NCBI GenBank assembly: GCA_012728875.1
Contig: JAAYEF010000020.1
Location: 1-63,139, forward strand
DNA: 63,139 nt
Direction of reading: 5' to 3'
DNA from: Candidatus Cloacimonadota bacterium
GTDB lineage: Bacteria; Cloacimonadota; Cloacimonadia; Cloacimonadales; Cloacimonadaceae
The notes beneath the pieces are model-generated. The model made no database searches. It worked only from the letters and a program-made list of their open reading frames with translations, and was not told the DNA's origin. Numbering within the stretch: the first letter of the stretch is position 1; each line of letters begins with the position of its first letter. A program made the position numbers and the translations under genes. This document shows, in pieces, positions 8,440-17,107 of the stretch.

Positions 8440-9554
8440 AGAAAATATCGCTCTTGTTTATCACCATTTTGATGGGACTTTTTCCTTTGGCAATTTGGGC
8501 GAACCAGCCTGTTTTCACGGCTGAGGATATGCCCTGGGATGATGGAACCGCCGTCCTGTTGAAGTGGAATCTCGACTCCAAAGCAGATTCACTGAGCCTG
8601 CAAAAGGCCGACAGCCTGGGGGTTTACCACGAATTTTTCAATGAGTTTTCCACCCAGGGACAGCATATTGAGTCCAGCCTCGAGATCGGCGGCACATATA
8701 AATACAGGCTCATTGCCTACAATCGTGCTGCAGGGGACAGCTCTGTATTCACAGGCTCTGCCACTACCAAGGCTCAATGGTTTGACATGAACAAGCTTTC
8801 CCTGCTCATCCTGCTGGGCTTGGTGTGCGGCGCAATCTTGTATTACATCTATTTGGGTCGCAAAGGCAAAGAACTTTTCATCCGCAGAATCAGCGGCTTG
8901 GACAGCATGGATGAAGCCATCGGACGCGCCACCGAGAAAGGCAAACCGATCCTTTTTGTTCCCGGCCTCAGCGACCTGGGCGATATCCAAACCATCGCCG
9001 CCCTGAACATCCTGAGTCCGCTGGCTCAAAAATCCGCCGAATATGGAACCGAACTTTTGGTTCCCTGCCGTTCTTCAATGGTGATGTCTGCAGCCAGGGA
9101 AACTGTGAAAGAAGCCTATATGCAAGCCGGCAGACCGGACGCCTATCGCGAGGAAAACATCTTTTACCTCAGCGACGACCAATTTGGCTTTGTGGCAGGC
9201 GTGGACGGCATTATGCTGCGTGAACAGCCTGCGGCAAACTTCTTTTTGGGAGCGTTCTGGGCGGAGTCGTTGATCCTCACCGAAACAGGCTTTGGCACCG
9301 GCGCCATCCAAACCGCGGGAACCGGACAGCCGCATCAACTGCCCTTCTTTGTGGTCACCTGCGACTACACCCTCATCGGCGAAGAGCTTTACGCCGCATC
9401 TGCATACATTTCCCGCGATCCCCAGCAATTGGGAAGCCTCAAGGGTCACGACTTTGGCAAACTCTTGGTCATCATCCTGGTTCTGGTCGGAGTGGTGACC
9501 GAAATCCTCGGCTGGGGCTGGTTCAAACACTTTTTTGAAGGAGGAGGAGGTTAA
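8436..9554 (+). CDS. Secreted/membrane protein, DUF6754-like
   Basis: 372 residues. The signal peptide is at 1-22, then a fibronectin-III-like segment ending near residue 110 (GTYKYRLIAYN). A membrane helix follows at about 118-138, then a cytosolic alpha/beta-looking domain (GKPILFVPGLSDLGDIQT, LVPCRSSMVMSAARETVKEAY) and a final helix. The overall order resembles the uncharacterised DUF6754 family, but this was not checked by search. It ends in Gly-Gly-Gly-Gly, whose codons also supply GGAGGAGG as ribosome-binding site for the next gene. Confidence 0.6.
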   Translation: MKKISLLFITILMGLFPLAIWANQPVFTAEDMPWDDGTAVLLKWNLDSKADSLSLQKADSLGVYHEFFNEFSTQGQHIESSLEIGGTYKYRLIAYNRAAGDSSVFTGSATTKAQWFDMNKLSLLILLGLVCGAILYYIYLGRKGKELFIRRISGLDSMDEAIGRATEKGKPILFVPGLSDLGDIQTIAALNILSPLAQKSAEYGTELLVPCRSSMVMSAARETVKEAYMQAGRPDAYREENIFYLSDDQFGFVAGVDGIMLREQPAANFFLGAFWAESLILTETGFGTGAIQTAGTGQPHQLPFFVVTCDYTLIGEELYAASAYISRDPQQLGSLKGHDFGKLLVIILVLVGVVTEILGWGWFKHFFEGGGG

Positions 9555-9556
9555 AC

Positions 9557-10255
9557 ATGAAACGAAATGCGCCTCTTGTTGTTGCTTTCATTGCCGGACT
9601 GGTGGTCCTGGTGGGTGGCTTCATCCCCCGGGAGCCTTTTCCATCCATAGAATCCACTCTGATTGATTGGTTCATGATCATCTCCGGATTTGCCATCCTA
9701 TTGGGTCAAGCCAGCCTGCTCCATCTCAACATCACCCGCGTGAAAGAGAAAATGCCGAACTGGCCCTACTACCTTGCAGGTCTGATCAGTTTTGCGCTGA
9801 TGTTGATTGTGGGATTGCTCTGGGGGATGGAACAAACCCCGGGCTTGCTGGGCCAGGGCGATGGGATCGTGAAAAGCCTTGGTGCGAAGCCTTTTGACTA
9901 CCTTTTCACAAACGCCTTCATCCCACTTTCCGCCACCATGTTTTCACTTTTGGCGTTCTACATTGCTTCCGCGGCATATCGCGCCTTCATCATCCGCACT
10001 TTTGAATCCAACCTGCTGATGATCACCGCCGTGATCGTTATGCTGGGCAGAACCAGCTTTGCACAGCTGCTCACGGGCTGGATTCCGGACAAACTTAGCT
10101 TCCTGCGCCTGCCCGAACTCACAAACTTCATCATGGAATATCCGAACACAGCCGCGCAGAGAGCAATTTTGATCAGCGCCGCACTGGGCATTGTGGGAGC
10201 CTCACTGCGCATCATTTTGGGCATCGAGCGTTCCTATCTGGGAGGCGGAAAATGA
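9557..10255 (+). CDS. Polytopic membrane protein of unknown function
   Basis: 232 residues with about six hydrophobic segments (near 8-24, 35-55, 72-90, 115-140, 150-170 and 200-225) and short loops. No transporter or enzyme motif was found. The strong GGAGG just upstream lies inside the preceding gene and fixes the start. It overlaps the next gene by four bases. Together with its neighbours it probably forms part of an inner-membrane complex. Confidence 0.65.
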   Translation: MKRNAPLVVAFIAGLVVLVGGFIPREPFPSIESTLIDWFMIISGFAILLGQASLLHLNITRVKEKMPNWPYYLAGLISFALMLIVGLLWGMEQTPGLLGQGDGIVKSLGAKPFDYLFTNAFIPLSATMFSLLAFYIASAAYRAFIIRTFESNLLMITAVIVMLGRTSFAQLLTGWIPDKLSFLRLPELTNFIMEYPNTAAQRAILISAALGIVGASLRIILGIERSYLGGGK

Positions 10256-11124
10256 AAAAGGTGGACAGAACCGTTATTGAACGCCGCATCGTTTTCCTGA
10301 TCCTGGTCTTGGCGGTGATGCTGCCCATGCTGTTTCCCTTGGGCTTGAAAACCCAAAGCACGCCGCTCACCCAAAAGGTTTACGACCTCATCGAATCCGT
10401 TCCCACGGGCGCACCTGTGATTCTTTCTTTTGATTACGACCCTTCTGTGATCACAGAAATTCAGCCGATGGCGCTGGCCTTGATCGAACACGCTTGGAAA
10501 AAAGGCCATAAAGTGATCGCCACAGCGATGTGGCCGCAGGGACCGCAGATGGCAGACAGAGCTTTCAACGAAGTGAAAGAAAAACTTGCAGAGCAAAACC
10601 CTGAGGCAGAGCTGCCTGAATATGGAAAAGACTATGTGAACCTGGGTTACAAGCCTGGCGGACTGGTCACCATCCAAGGCATGGGACGCAACATGAAAGC
10701 CATTTTCCCCAGCGACATCACCGGCAAAAAATATGAAGAAATCCCACTCTTGGAAAAGGTCCGCACCTTGAAGGACATCCGCTATGTGATCTCGCTTTCC
10801 GCCGGTGATCCCGGTTTGCGGGATTGGATCATGACCGCCAAAGGCAAATTCAATGTTCCCGTTGCCGGAGGCACCACCGCCGTCAGCACGCCGGGATTTT
10901 TGCCCTATGTGAGCGATCAAGACCAGCTTCACGGCCTTCTCGGCGGGCTGAAATCCGCAGCGGAATATGAACTGCTCATGGGCTATGAGGGCGACGCCAG
11001 CCGCGGCATGAACCCGCAATCTGTGGCACACATCCTCATCCTGCTGCTGATCCTGTTTGGAAACATCCGCGCCGCCAGAAAACGCAAGGCGGACAAACTT
11101 GCCCTGGAGGAAAACAATGGCTAA
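10252..11124 (+). CDS. Membrane-anchored protein of unknown function
   Basis: 290 residues. One N-terminal helix (about 12-32) and one C-terminal helix (about 263-282) bracket a 230-residue domain. This domain has Rossmann-like alternation (GAPVILSFDYDPSV, GHKVIATAMWPQGP, IRYVISLSAGDPGLRDWI, then the conserved-looking GGTTAVSTPGFLPYV). No family was recognised. The arrangement (helix, extracytoplasmic domain, helix) resembles PgsW at 56.7 kb in outline only. The next gene starts inside its last codons. Confidence 0.6.
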   Translation: MKKVDRTVIERRIVFLILVLAVMLPMLFPLGLKTQSTPLTQKVYDLIESVPTGAPVILSFDYDPSVITEIQPMALALIEHAWKKGHKVIATAMWPQGPQMADRAFNEVKEKLAEQNPEAELPEYGKDYVNLGYKPGGLVTIQGMGRNMKAIFPSDITGKKYEEIPLLEKVRTLKDIRYVISLSAGDPGLRDWIMTAKGKFNVPVAGGTTAVSTPGFLPYVSDQDQLHGLLGGLKSAAEYELLMGYEGDASRGMNPQSVAHILILLLILFGNIRAARKRKADKLALEENNG

Positions 11125-11755
11125 TTTCATGACAACTTTCGGCATCTGGCTGGCGGCTTTTTTCACGCTCAGCATCTTCAGTTTCCTCTATAAGGACAAT
11201 CCCTTTTATAAGTTTGCGGAGCAGGTCTTCGTTGGCCTTTCCGCTTCATATTGGTTGGTTTACACCATATATAACATCCTGATTCCAAACCTGTTCAACA
11301 AGCTTGGCACAGACTTCAGGGGAAACCTGATCCTGCTCATTCCCATGATACTGGGCATCCTCATGCTGCTGCGCATGGTGCCAAAACTGCAGTGGCTGAG
11401 CCGCTATCCGCTGGCTCTGATGATTGGAACCTCCGCCGCGATGTCCATGCTGCTCAGCTTCAAGTCCGACTTCCTGTCTCAGATGGCAGCCACAATGGTG
11501 AACCCCTTCAGTTTTTCCTCGCCGGTTGACATCGTTGGCACCATCCTCATGATTGTGGGAACCCTCTGCGGCGTGTTCTTCTTTTACTTCAGCAAAAAAC
11601 AGGAAGGATTCTTCAAGGTTCCCTCAAAAATTGGAATCTGGTTTCTGATGGTAAGTTTTGGCGCTTCATTCGGTTACACCGTGATGGCGCGCATCTCTCT
11701 GCTGATCGGCAGGCTGGATTTTCTTCTGCGAGACTGGCTACATATCATCAAATAG
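11117..11755 (+). CDS. Polytopic membrane protein of unknown function
   Basis: About 212 residues and five to six membrane helices. The N-terminus reads MANFMTTFGIWLAAFF. I start it at the ATG at 11117, six bases after GGAGG; a longer reading from 11057 lies wholly inside the preceding gene. It ends the five-gene run: the next gene follows after 12 bases with its own good Shine-Dalgarno and a recognisable enzyme. No function can be given. Confidence 0.65.
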   Translation: MANFMTTFGIWLAAFFTLSIFSFLYKDNPFYKFAEQVFVGLSASYWLVYTIYNILIPNLFNKLGTDFRGNLILLIPMILGILMLLRMVPKLQWLSRYPLALMIGTSAAMSMLLSFKSDFLSQMAATMVNPFSFSSPVDIVGTILMIVGTLCGVFFFYFSKKQEGFFKVPSKIGIWFLMVSFGASFGYTVMARISLLIGRLDFLLRDWLHIIK

Positions 11756-11767
11756 CAAGGAGTTACA

Positions 11768-13297
11768 ATGCTTCACCACCGTTTCATTCAATCCGCAAAA
11801 AAATATGGCAAAAAAATAGCCGTGTATGACCAGGCCACGGGTCAGGATTTCACCTACTCCAAAATGCTCATCGCATCGCTGATCCTGAAAAACAGCCTGG
11901 CAAAAATCAAGGGAAAATATGTGGGAATCCTGCTTCCAACCTCAGTTGGCTGCATGCTTGGAGTTTTGGGAACCCTGATGAATGGCAAAATCCCCGTGAT
12001 GATCAACTATTCCACCGGGGCTATCGAAAACTGCCGCTACGCCCGTGAAAAATGCCATTTCAAAACCATACTCACCAGCCGCAAGCTGTTGGAAAAGCTG
12101 AACCTTGAGCCCATTGACCACATGATCTTTGTGGAAGACATCCTTGCCAAGGTGACCATCGTGGACAAGCTCAAAGCCGCCGCCATGTCCAAACTGCCCA
12201 CCCCCATCCTGAAAACGATGGTTCACAGTGGGTCAGATAAACAAGTCAGCGTGATTCTCTTCACCAGTGGCAGCGAAAAAGAACCCAAGGCTGTGCAGTT
12301 GACTCACCGCAACATAATCAGCAATGTGGAAGCCAGCATTCAGGTTTTCGGTATTTCTTCTGATGACAGCTGCATGAGCATGCTGCCCCTCTTCCACGTT
12401 TTTGGGCTCACCGTGAATATGTGGCTGCCCCTGATTTTGGGCAACAGCATGGTGGCTCATCCCAACCCGCTCGAATACCAAAAAATAAGCTCTCTGGTGA
12501 GAAAATACAAGGTGACCTACATGGCTGCCACCCCGTCCTTTTTCTATGGCTATCTCCAAAAATCCGAACCCGGAGATTTTTCCAGCATCCGTTTTGCGAT
12601 CGCAGGCGCGGACAAACTGCCAAACAAGGTCTATGACGGATTCCTCAGAAAACACGGGATCACCATCTTTGAAGGATATGGCGCAACCGAGACCTCGCCA
12701 GTTATCTCAACAAACCATCCCGGAGCCCACAAAATTGGCAGCATTGGAAAACCCATCCCCGGCGTGAAAGTCCGCATTGAAGACGTTGAAAGCGGTGAAA
12801 CCTTGGGCCCCGATCTCGAGGGCAAAATCCTCGTGAAGGGCGACCTCGTTATGGAAGGCTATCTCAACGACTACGAAGAAACCTCGCTGCGCATCCGTGG
12901 CGGTTGGTATGACACCGGAGACATCGGTCTCATCGATAAAGACGGATTCCTCTGGCACCGCGGACGCCTCAAACGTTTTGTAAAAGTTGGCGGCGAAATG
13001 GTCTCGCTGGTGAAGGTTGAAGATGTGCTGAGCCGCCTTCTGCCGGAAGACGTGATCTGCAGCGTTGTGGACATTCCGAACCCCACCAAAGGTGCGGATG
13101 TGGTTGCCGCCGTTGCCACCGGAAACTTCGACAAAGCCAAGGTGCTCAAACAGCTTAAAAAAGAACTGCCCAGCATCGCCGTGCCGCGTCAATTCTTTGT
13201 AATTGATGATATTCCCATGATGTCCAGCGGCAAGGTCAACTTCCGCGAAGTGGAAAAAATCTGCCGCGAACTAAGCGCCAAAGGAGAAAAGAAATAA
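11768..13297 (+). CDS. AMP-dependent acyl-CoA/acyl-ACP synthetase
   Basis: An adenylate-forming enzyme that activates a carboxylic acid, probably a fatty acid, with ATP. The P-loop-like A3 motif TSGSEKEPKAV begins near residue 166. A5 is GYGATETSPV, A7/A8 read YDTGDIGLIDKDGF and GRLKRFVKVGGEMVS, and A10 is SSGKVNFRE with its lysine. The sequence most recalls the synthetase half of Aas-type acyl-ACP synthetases, but the substrate is inferred. 509 residues. Its stop overlaps an aldolase-like frame at ATAA. Confidence 0.85.
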   Translation: MLHHRFIQSAKKYGKKIAVYDQATGQDFTYSKMLIASLILKNSLAKIKGKYVGILLPTSVGCMLGVLGTLMNGKIPVMINYSTGAIENCRYAREKCHFKTILTSRKLLEKLNLEPIDHMIFVEDILAKVTIVDKLKAAAMSKLPTPILKTMVHSGSDKQVSVILFTSGSEKEPKAVQLTHRNIISNVEASIQVFGISSDDSCMSMLPLFHVFGLTVNMWLPLILGNSMVAHPNPLEYQKISSLVRKYKVTYMAATPSFFYGYLQKSEPGDFSSIRFAIAGADKLPNKVYDGFLRKHGITIFEGYGATETSPVISTNHPGAHKIGSIGKPIPGVKVRIEDVESGETLGPDLEGKILVKGDLVMEGYLNDYEETSLRIRGGWYDTGDIGLIDKDGFLWHRGRLKRFVKVGGEMVSLVKVEDVLSRLLPEDVICSVVDIPNPTKGADVVAAVATGNFDKAKVLKQLKKELPSIAVPRQFFVIDDIPMMSSGKVNFREVEKICRELSAKGEKK

Positions 13298-14001
13298 GCA
13301 CGCATCCAGAACTGAAAACCGTCTTTGAACTGCTGCCCGAACTGGAGCAAACCCTGCGGGAAACCGCTGAATTGATCAGCGTTCGCGGCTGGGGCGAAGC
13401 AAATGCGGGAAATCTGTCACTGAATTTAACTGAAACCCTCACCCCACACTTTGGGCCCGGTTCCTGGTTTTTGGTTTCCCAAACCGGAAGCCGCTGGCGC
13501 CATGTGGCACGAAAGCCATTGCCCCACTTTGTTTTAATCAGGATCAACGGCGAAGGAGAGGAATATTTCCCCGCCACGGCCAAACCCACCTCAGAATGGA
13601 GCTGTCACAGGCTTTTGCAAAAACATTTCCTTGCCACCGGCAGAGAGGATAAGGTGGTGCTGCATTCCCATCCCAACAGCGTCATCCTGCTCAGCCAGAT
13701 GGATTTTGCCAAAAACGAAGACAACCTCAATTCCCGCCTCCAGGATGCCCTGGCGGAACTGCAACTCTTTTTGCCGGATGGGGTTGCCATCACCGGGGCA
13801 GCGCTTCCGGGCTCGCAGCAGCTTGCCTTGGGCAGCCTGGATGTGATTGGAAGCCGTAAGGCCTTGATTTGGCAGGCACATGGCTTGGTTTGCACGGGAA
13901 AACACCTGGATGAAGCCTTGGACTATATGGAAGTGGTGGAAAAAGCTGCCGCCATCGCCCTTGGTAAATTTTTCTTGACTAAAATGCCCCATCCAGATTA
14001 A
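13294..14001 (+). CDS. Class II aldolase/adducin-like protein, apparent AUA start
   Basis: The frame carries the class II aldolase/adducin N-terminal hallmark GWGEANAGNLS, a conserved HSHPNS metal-type motif, and a WQAHGLVCTGKHLDEAL segment, as in fuculose-phosphate aldolase relatives. The first canonical start in frame is TTG at 13372, which would remove the helix normally preceding GWGE and has no good Shine-Dalgarno. An ATA at 13294 overlaps the preceding stop (ATAA) and sits seven bases after AGGAG. I therefore extend to 13294; if wrong, the gene is 13372-14001. Substrate unknown. Confidence 0.7.
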   Translation: MSTHPELKTVFELLPELEQTLRETAELISVRGWGEANAGNLSLNLTETLTPHFGPGSWFLVSQTGSRWRHVARKPLPHFVLIRINGEGEEYFPATAKPTSEWSCHRLLQKHFLATGREDKVVLHSHPNSVILLSQMDFAKNEDNLNSRLQDALAELQLFLPDGVAITGAALPGSQQLALGSLDVIGSRKALIWQAHGLVCTGKHLDEALDYMEVVEKAAAIALGKFFLTKMPHPD

Positions 14002-14004
14002 TAT
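13975..14004 (+). promoter_or_regulatory. Candidate promoter of the Sel1-repeat gene
   Basis: TTGACT (13975-13980), an 18-base spacer, then TAATAT. This is the best -35/-10 pair seen in the window. It overlaps the end of the aldolase-like gene and gives a leader of roughly 25-35 bases before the ATG at 14041. Confidence 0.45.
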
Positions 14005-14040
14005 TTTAATTAAGACATCAAAAAAACAGGAGCTTTTCAA

Positions 14041-15216
14041 ATGAGAAATATTTTTGTAACCTTGCTACTGCTTATGCTATCGACCTTATTGCTTGCACAG
14101 CTTACATATAGCGATAAAATCCTGGCCTCCGCCCAAAGTGGACATCCGGAAGGTCAGTTCCAGCTTGGAGTTTGCCTTCAGGACGGCTTGGGCGTGGATG
14201 TTAACCATGCTGAAGCGGTCAGATGGTACACCCTTGCCGCCAAACAGGGACACGCAGGTGCCCAAAACAACCTCGCCTATTGCCTTTACAACGGTATAGG
14301 CGCCAAAGTGGACAAACAAGAGGCAGCCCAATGGTATCGTCAGGCGGCAAACCAAAATTTCACCACAGCCCAGTATGGACTTGGGGTTTGCTATTTCAAC
14401 GGCGAAGGAGTGACCAAAAATCAACGTGAAGCCCTAAAATGGTTTGACATGGCTGCCGCCAACGGAAACCTGGACGCCCAATACAGCCTGGGACGCAGCC
14501 TTTTCGAAGGCACCGGTGTGGAGCAGGACAAGACAGCAGCCCTGCGCTGGTTCCGCCAAGCTGCAGACAAAGGCCACATCCAAGCCATGAACGACCTCGC
14601 CTACTGCTACAAACATGGAGAAGGAGTCGCTGCAAACGCCAATGAAGCCTTTGCCTGGTTTGAAAAAGCTGCTGACAAGGGAGACGCCTTTGCCCAATAT
14701 AACCTGGGCATGGCTTATGCCGATGGAGACGGGGTTAAAGCCAACCGTGAAGAAGCATTCAGATGGCTGGCCAGCGCTGCCGGACAGGACCATCCCGATG
14801 CAAACTATCAGCTTGCGCTCATGAACCTCAAAAATAACCCGATCGACGGCTTGAGATGGCTGAACCAAGCTGCGGAACTGGGACATCGCGAAGCTCAGTT
14901 CATGCTTGGCCAAGTTCATGCCGCGGGCGAAATCGTGACTCAAGATCAAGCCCAGGCAGCAAAGTGGTTTTTGAAAGCCGCAGACCAAGGCCATCCCCAA
15001 GCCCAATATGAAATTGGAAACTGTTATGCCTTTGGCGAAGGGATCGATGAAAATGCATACGAAGCGTTTTTCTGGTTTTCCCTGGCTGCTGCAAATGGCG
15101 AAAAAGACGCCGAAGATGCCCGCAACCTGCTTGCATCATTGTTCACCGCCCAGGATATCGACAATATCCAGCAAAGGGCTGAAGAATGGTTCAAACTGCA
15201 CTATTCTGAAAAATAA
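14041..15216 (+). CDS. Secreted Sel1-like repeat (TPR-type) protein
   Basis: 391 residues. A signal peptide of about 19 residues is followed by some nine to ten Sel1-like repeats of about 36 residues (pattern A-x-W-Y/F-x-x-A-A-x-x-G-x-x-x-A-Q-x-x-L-G). One repeat near residues 255-270 is shortened (LALMNLKNNPIDGLRWL). Such proteins are solenoid scaffolds for protein-protein contacts in the periplasm. It is monocistronic: its own promoter-like boxes precede it and a terminator follows. Confidence 0.88.
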   Translation: MRNIFVTLLLLMLSTLLLAQLTYSDKILASAQSGHPEGQFQLGVCLQDGLGVDVNHAEAVRWYTLAAKQGHAGAQNNLAYCLYNGIGAKVDKQEAAQWYRQAANQNFTTAQYGLGVCYFNGEGVTKNQREALKWFDMAAANGNLDAQYSLGRSLFEGTGVEQDKTAALRWFRQAADKGHIQAMNDLAYCYKHGEGVAANANEAFAWFEKAADKGDAFAQYNLGMAYADGDGVKANREEAFRWLASAAGQDHPDANYQLALMNLKNNPIDGLRWLNQAAELGHREAQFMLGQVHAAGEIVTQDQAQAAKWFLKAADQGHPQAQYEIGNCYAFGEGIDENAYEAFFWFSLAAANGEKDAEDARNLLASLFTAQDIDNIQQRAEEWFKLHYSEK

Positions 15217-15239
15217 ACCCTTACTAAGAGATAATCCCA

Positions 15240-15267
15240 CCGCCGGAGCCCAAACCGGCGGTTTTTT
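15240..15267 (+). terminator. Rho-independent terminator after Sel1-repeat gene
   Basis: CCGCCGG (15240-15246) and CCGGCGG (15255-15261) form a perfect stem with an eight-base loop, followed directly by TTTTTT. Confidence 0.9.
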
Positions 15268-15370
15268 GTTCTTTCAAATCCCAGGGCAAGAAGCTCTGGA
15301 ATTCATTTCCAAACAAAACCCAAAACAGCTTCAAGGCTTGCTTCCTCCTGGGTTCGCTCCAATTTCCCCC

Positions 15371-15456
15371 TCGCCTGATCCCCCTCAAGCACCCGCTCAA
15401 AGGCGGGAGCCCAACGGGAGCGACCCGAAAAATAACAGAGCACAAGCCTAGGGAGA
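15371..15456 (+). repeat. Dispersed structured repeat, copy C
   Basis: It shares TCGCCTGATNCCCC and the hairpin CCCGCT-CAAA-GGCGGG (15392-15407) with copy A. It diverges more downstream (AACGGGAGCGA, GAGCACAAGCCTAGGG). It has an additional possible stem CGGG-AGCGA-CCCG (15415-15427). It lies between the Sel1 terminator and the proS promoter box, so it may not belong to either transcript. Confidence 0.55.
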
Positions 15457-15522
15457 GCCATGAAAATAGCTGACAGATTTACCGGGATAACTTGATAGAA
15501 ATGCGTGGGTTCCACTATATTA

Positions 15523-15555
15523 TTGACAATTTGTGGCCATTCACAGATGTGTACT
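15523..15555 (+). promoter_or_regulatory. Candidate proS promoter box
   Basis: TTGACA (15523-15528) lies 60 bases before the proS start. No convincing -10 sits at 16-18 bases; TGTACT at 15550-15555 is the nearest candidate, with a 21-base spacer. Confidence 0.25.
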
Positions 15556-15582
15556 CCAAACAAGTAACGCAAGGAAAATCAG

Positions 15583-17106
15583 ATGAGTAAAAAAGAACGC
15601 ACGGCGATACAGCCGACGCGCGAAGAAAACTATGCGGAGTGGTTCCAGCAGGTGGTACGCGCCGCAGATCTGGCTGAAAACAGTGAAGTTAGGGGCTGCA
15701 TGGTGATCAAACCATGGGGCTATGCCATTTGGGAAAACATACAGAAAGCGCTGAACGAAATGTTTCGCGAAACAGGGCATCGTAACGCCTATTTTCCCAT
15801 TTTCATTCCCAAGAGCTATTTTGAAAAAGAAGCCGAACACGTGGAAGGCTTTGCCAAAGAGTGCGCAGTGGTGACCCACAGCAAACTGGAAGAAGACGGA
15901 AAAGGCGGCCTGAAGCCCGCCGGGGAACTCACCGAAGCCTACATTGTGCGCCCCACCTCCGAAACCATCATCGGCGCTTCCTTTGCCAAATGGGTGAACT
16001 CCTACCGCGACCTGCCGCTGCTCATAAATCAGTGGGCAAACGTGGTGCGCTGGGAAATGCGCACCCGGCTGTTTTTGCGTACCACGGAATTTTTGTGGCA
16101 GGAAGGACATACCGTGCATGAGACAAGCGAAGAAGCGATGGAAGAAACCTTGCAAATGCTTGAGGTTTATGCCCGGTTTGCCAGTGAATTTTTGGCGATT
16201 CCCGTGATTAAAGGAGAAAAGACGGAGGGGGAAAAATTCCCCGGAGCCGTGAATACATATAGCATTGAAGCGATGATGCAGGATAAAAAGGCACTGCAAT
16301 CCGGCACTTCCCACTTTCTGGGACAAAACTTTGCCACCGCATCAGGGATTCGCTTCCAAAATCGCGAAGGCGAATTCCAGCATGCCTGGACCACTTCCTG
16401 GGGTGTTTCCACCCGCTTGATCGGAGCCCTGATCATGGCTCACAGTGACGACGACGGGTTGGTTTTACCCCCGAAAATTGCACCGTCGCACATCGCGATT
16501 GTCCCGATTTATCGTGATGATGCTGAACGCGAAGTGGTGATGGCGATGGCGAATAGAATTGTCGAATCGTTCAAAGGCGCACGTATTGATGACGTGAGAG
16601 TTTACACCGAATTGGACAACCGTGATCTCACCTCCAGCGAACGCAACTGGTATTGGATTAAAAAAGGCATTCCGTTGCGCATCGAAATTGGTCCCAGAGA
16701 TGTGGCTTCAAACTCGGTGATGATTGCCAGGCGCGACCTTGGTCCCCGTGAAAAGCAATCCGTGGAAATGGAAAACGTGGTGGATTACTGCCTGAAAACC
16801 TTGGGAGAAATCCAGAAAAACATCTACGAACGTGCCTTGAAGTTCCGTCAGGAAAATACGGTGAAGATCGATTCAAAAGATGAATTCTACGCCTTTTATA
16901 CCCCCAAAAACGCCGAACAACCTGAAATTCATGGCGGTTTTGCGCTTTCCCACTGGTGCGGATGTCCCGACTGCGAAGAAAAAATCAAGGATGACTTGAA
17001 AGTCACCATCCGCTGCATACCTTTCAACCAGGACGAGGAAGACGGAAACTGCATCAACTGCGGAGCCCAAAGCAAGCGCCGCGTGGTTTTTGCAAAATCC
17101 TACTGA
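15583..17106 (+). CDS. proS: Prolyl-tRNA synthetase, eukaryote/archaeal type
   Basis: It charges tRNA-Pro. The class II motifs are clear: motif 2 RWEMRTRLFLRTTEFLWQEGH and motif 3 near GVSTRLIGALIMAHSDD. The length (507) and the C-terminal zinc-type cysteines (HWCGCPDCEE, then NCINCG) mark the ProRS class without the bacterial editing insertion. AAGGA lies seven bases before the ATG at 15583. cinA starts one base after the stop. This ProRS type occurs in scattered bacteria as well as archaea and eukaryotes. Confidence 0.95.
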   Translation: MSKKERTAIQPTREENYAEWFQQVVRAADLAENSEVRGCMVIKPWGYAIWENIQKALNEMFRETGHRNAYFPIFIPKSYFEKEAEHVEGFAKECAVVTHSKLEEDGKGGLKPAGELTEAYIVRPTSETIIGASFAKWVNSYRDLPLLINQWANVVRWEMRTRLFLRTTEFLWQEGHTVHETSEEAMEETLQMLEVYARFASEFLAIPVIKGEKTEGEKFPGAVNTYSIEAMMQDKKALQSGTSHFLGQNFATASGIRFQNREGEFQHAWTTSWGVSTRLIGALIMAHSDDDGLVLPPKIAPSHIAIVPIYRDDAEREVVMAMANRIVESFKGARIDDVRVYTELDNRDLTSSERNWYWIKKGIPLRIEIGPRDVASNSVMIARRDLGPREKQSVEMENVVDYCLKTLGEIQKNIYERALKFRQENTVKIDSKDEFYAFYTPKNAEQPEIHGGFALSHWCGCPDCEEKIKDDLKVTIRCIPFNQDEEDGNCINCGAQSKRRVVFAKSY

Positions 17107-17107
17107 T

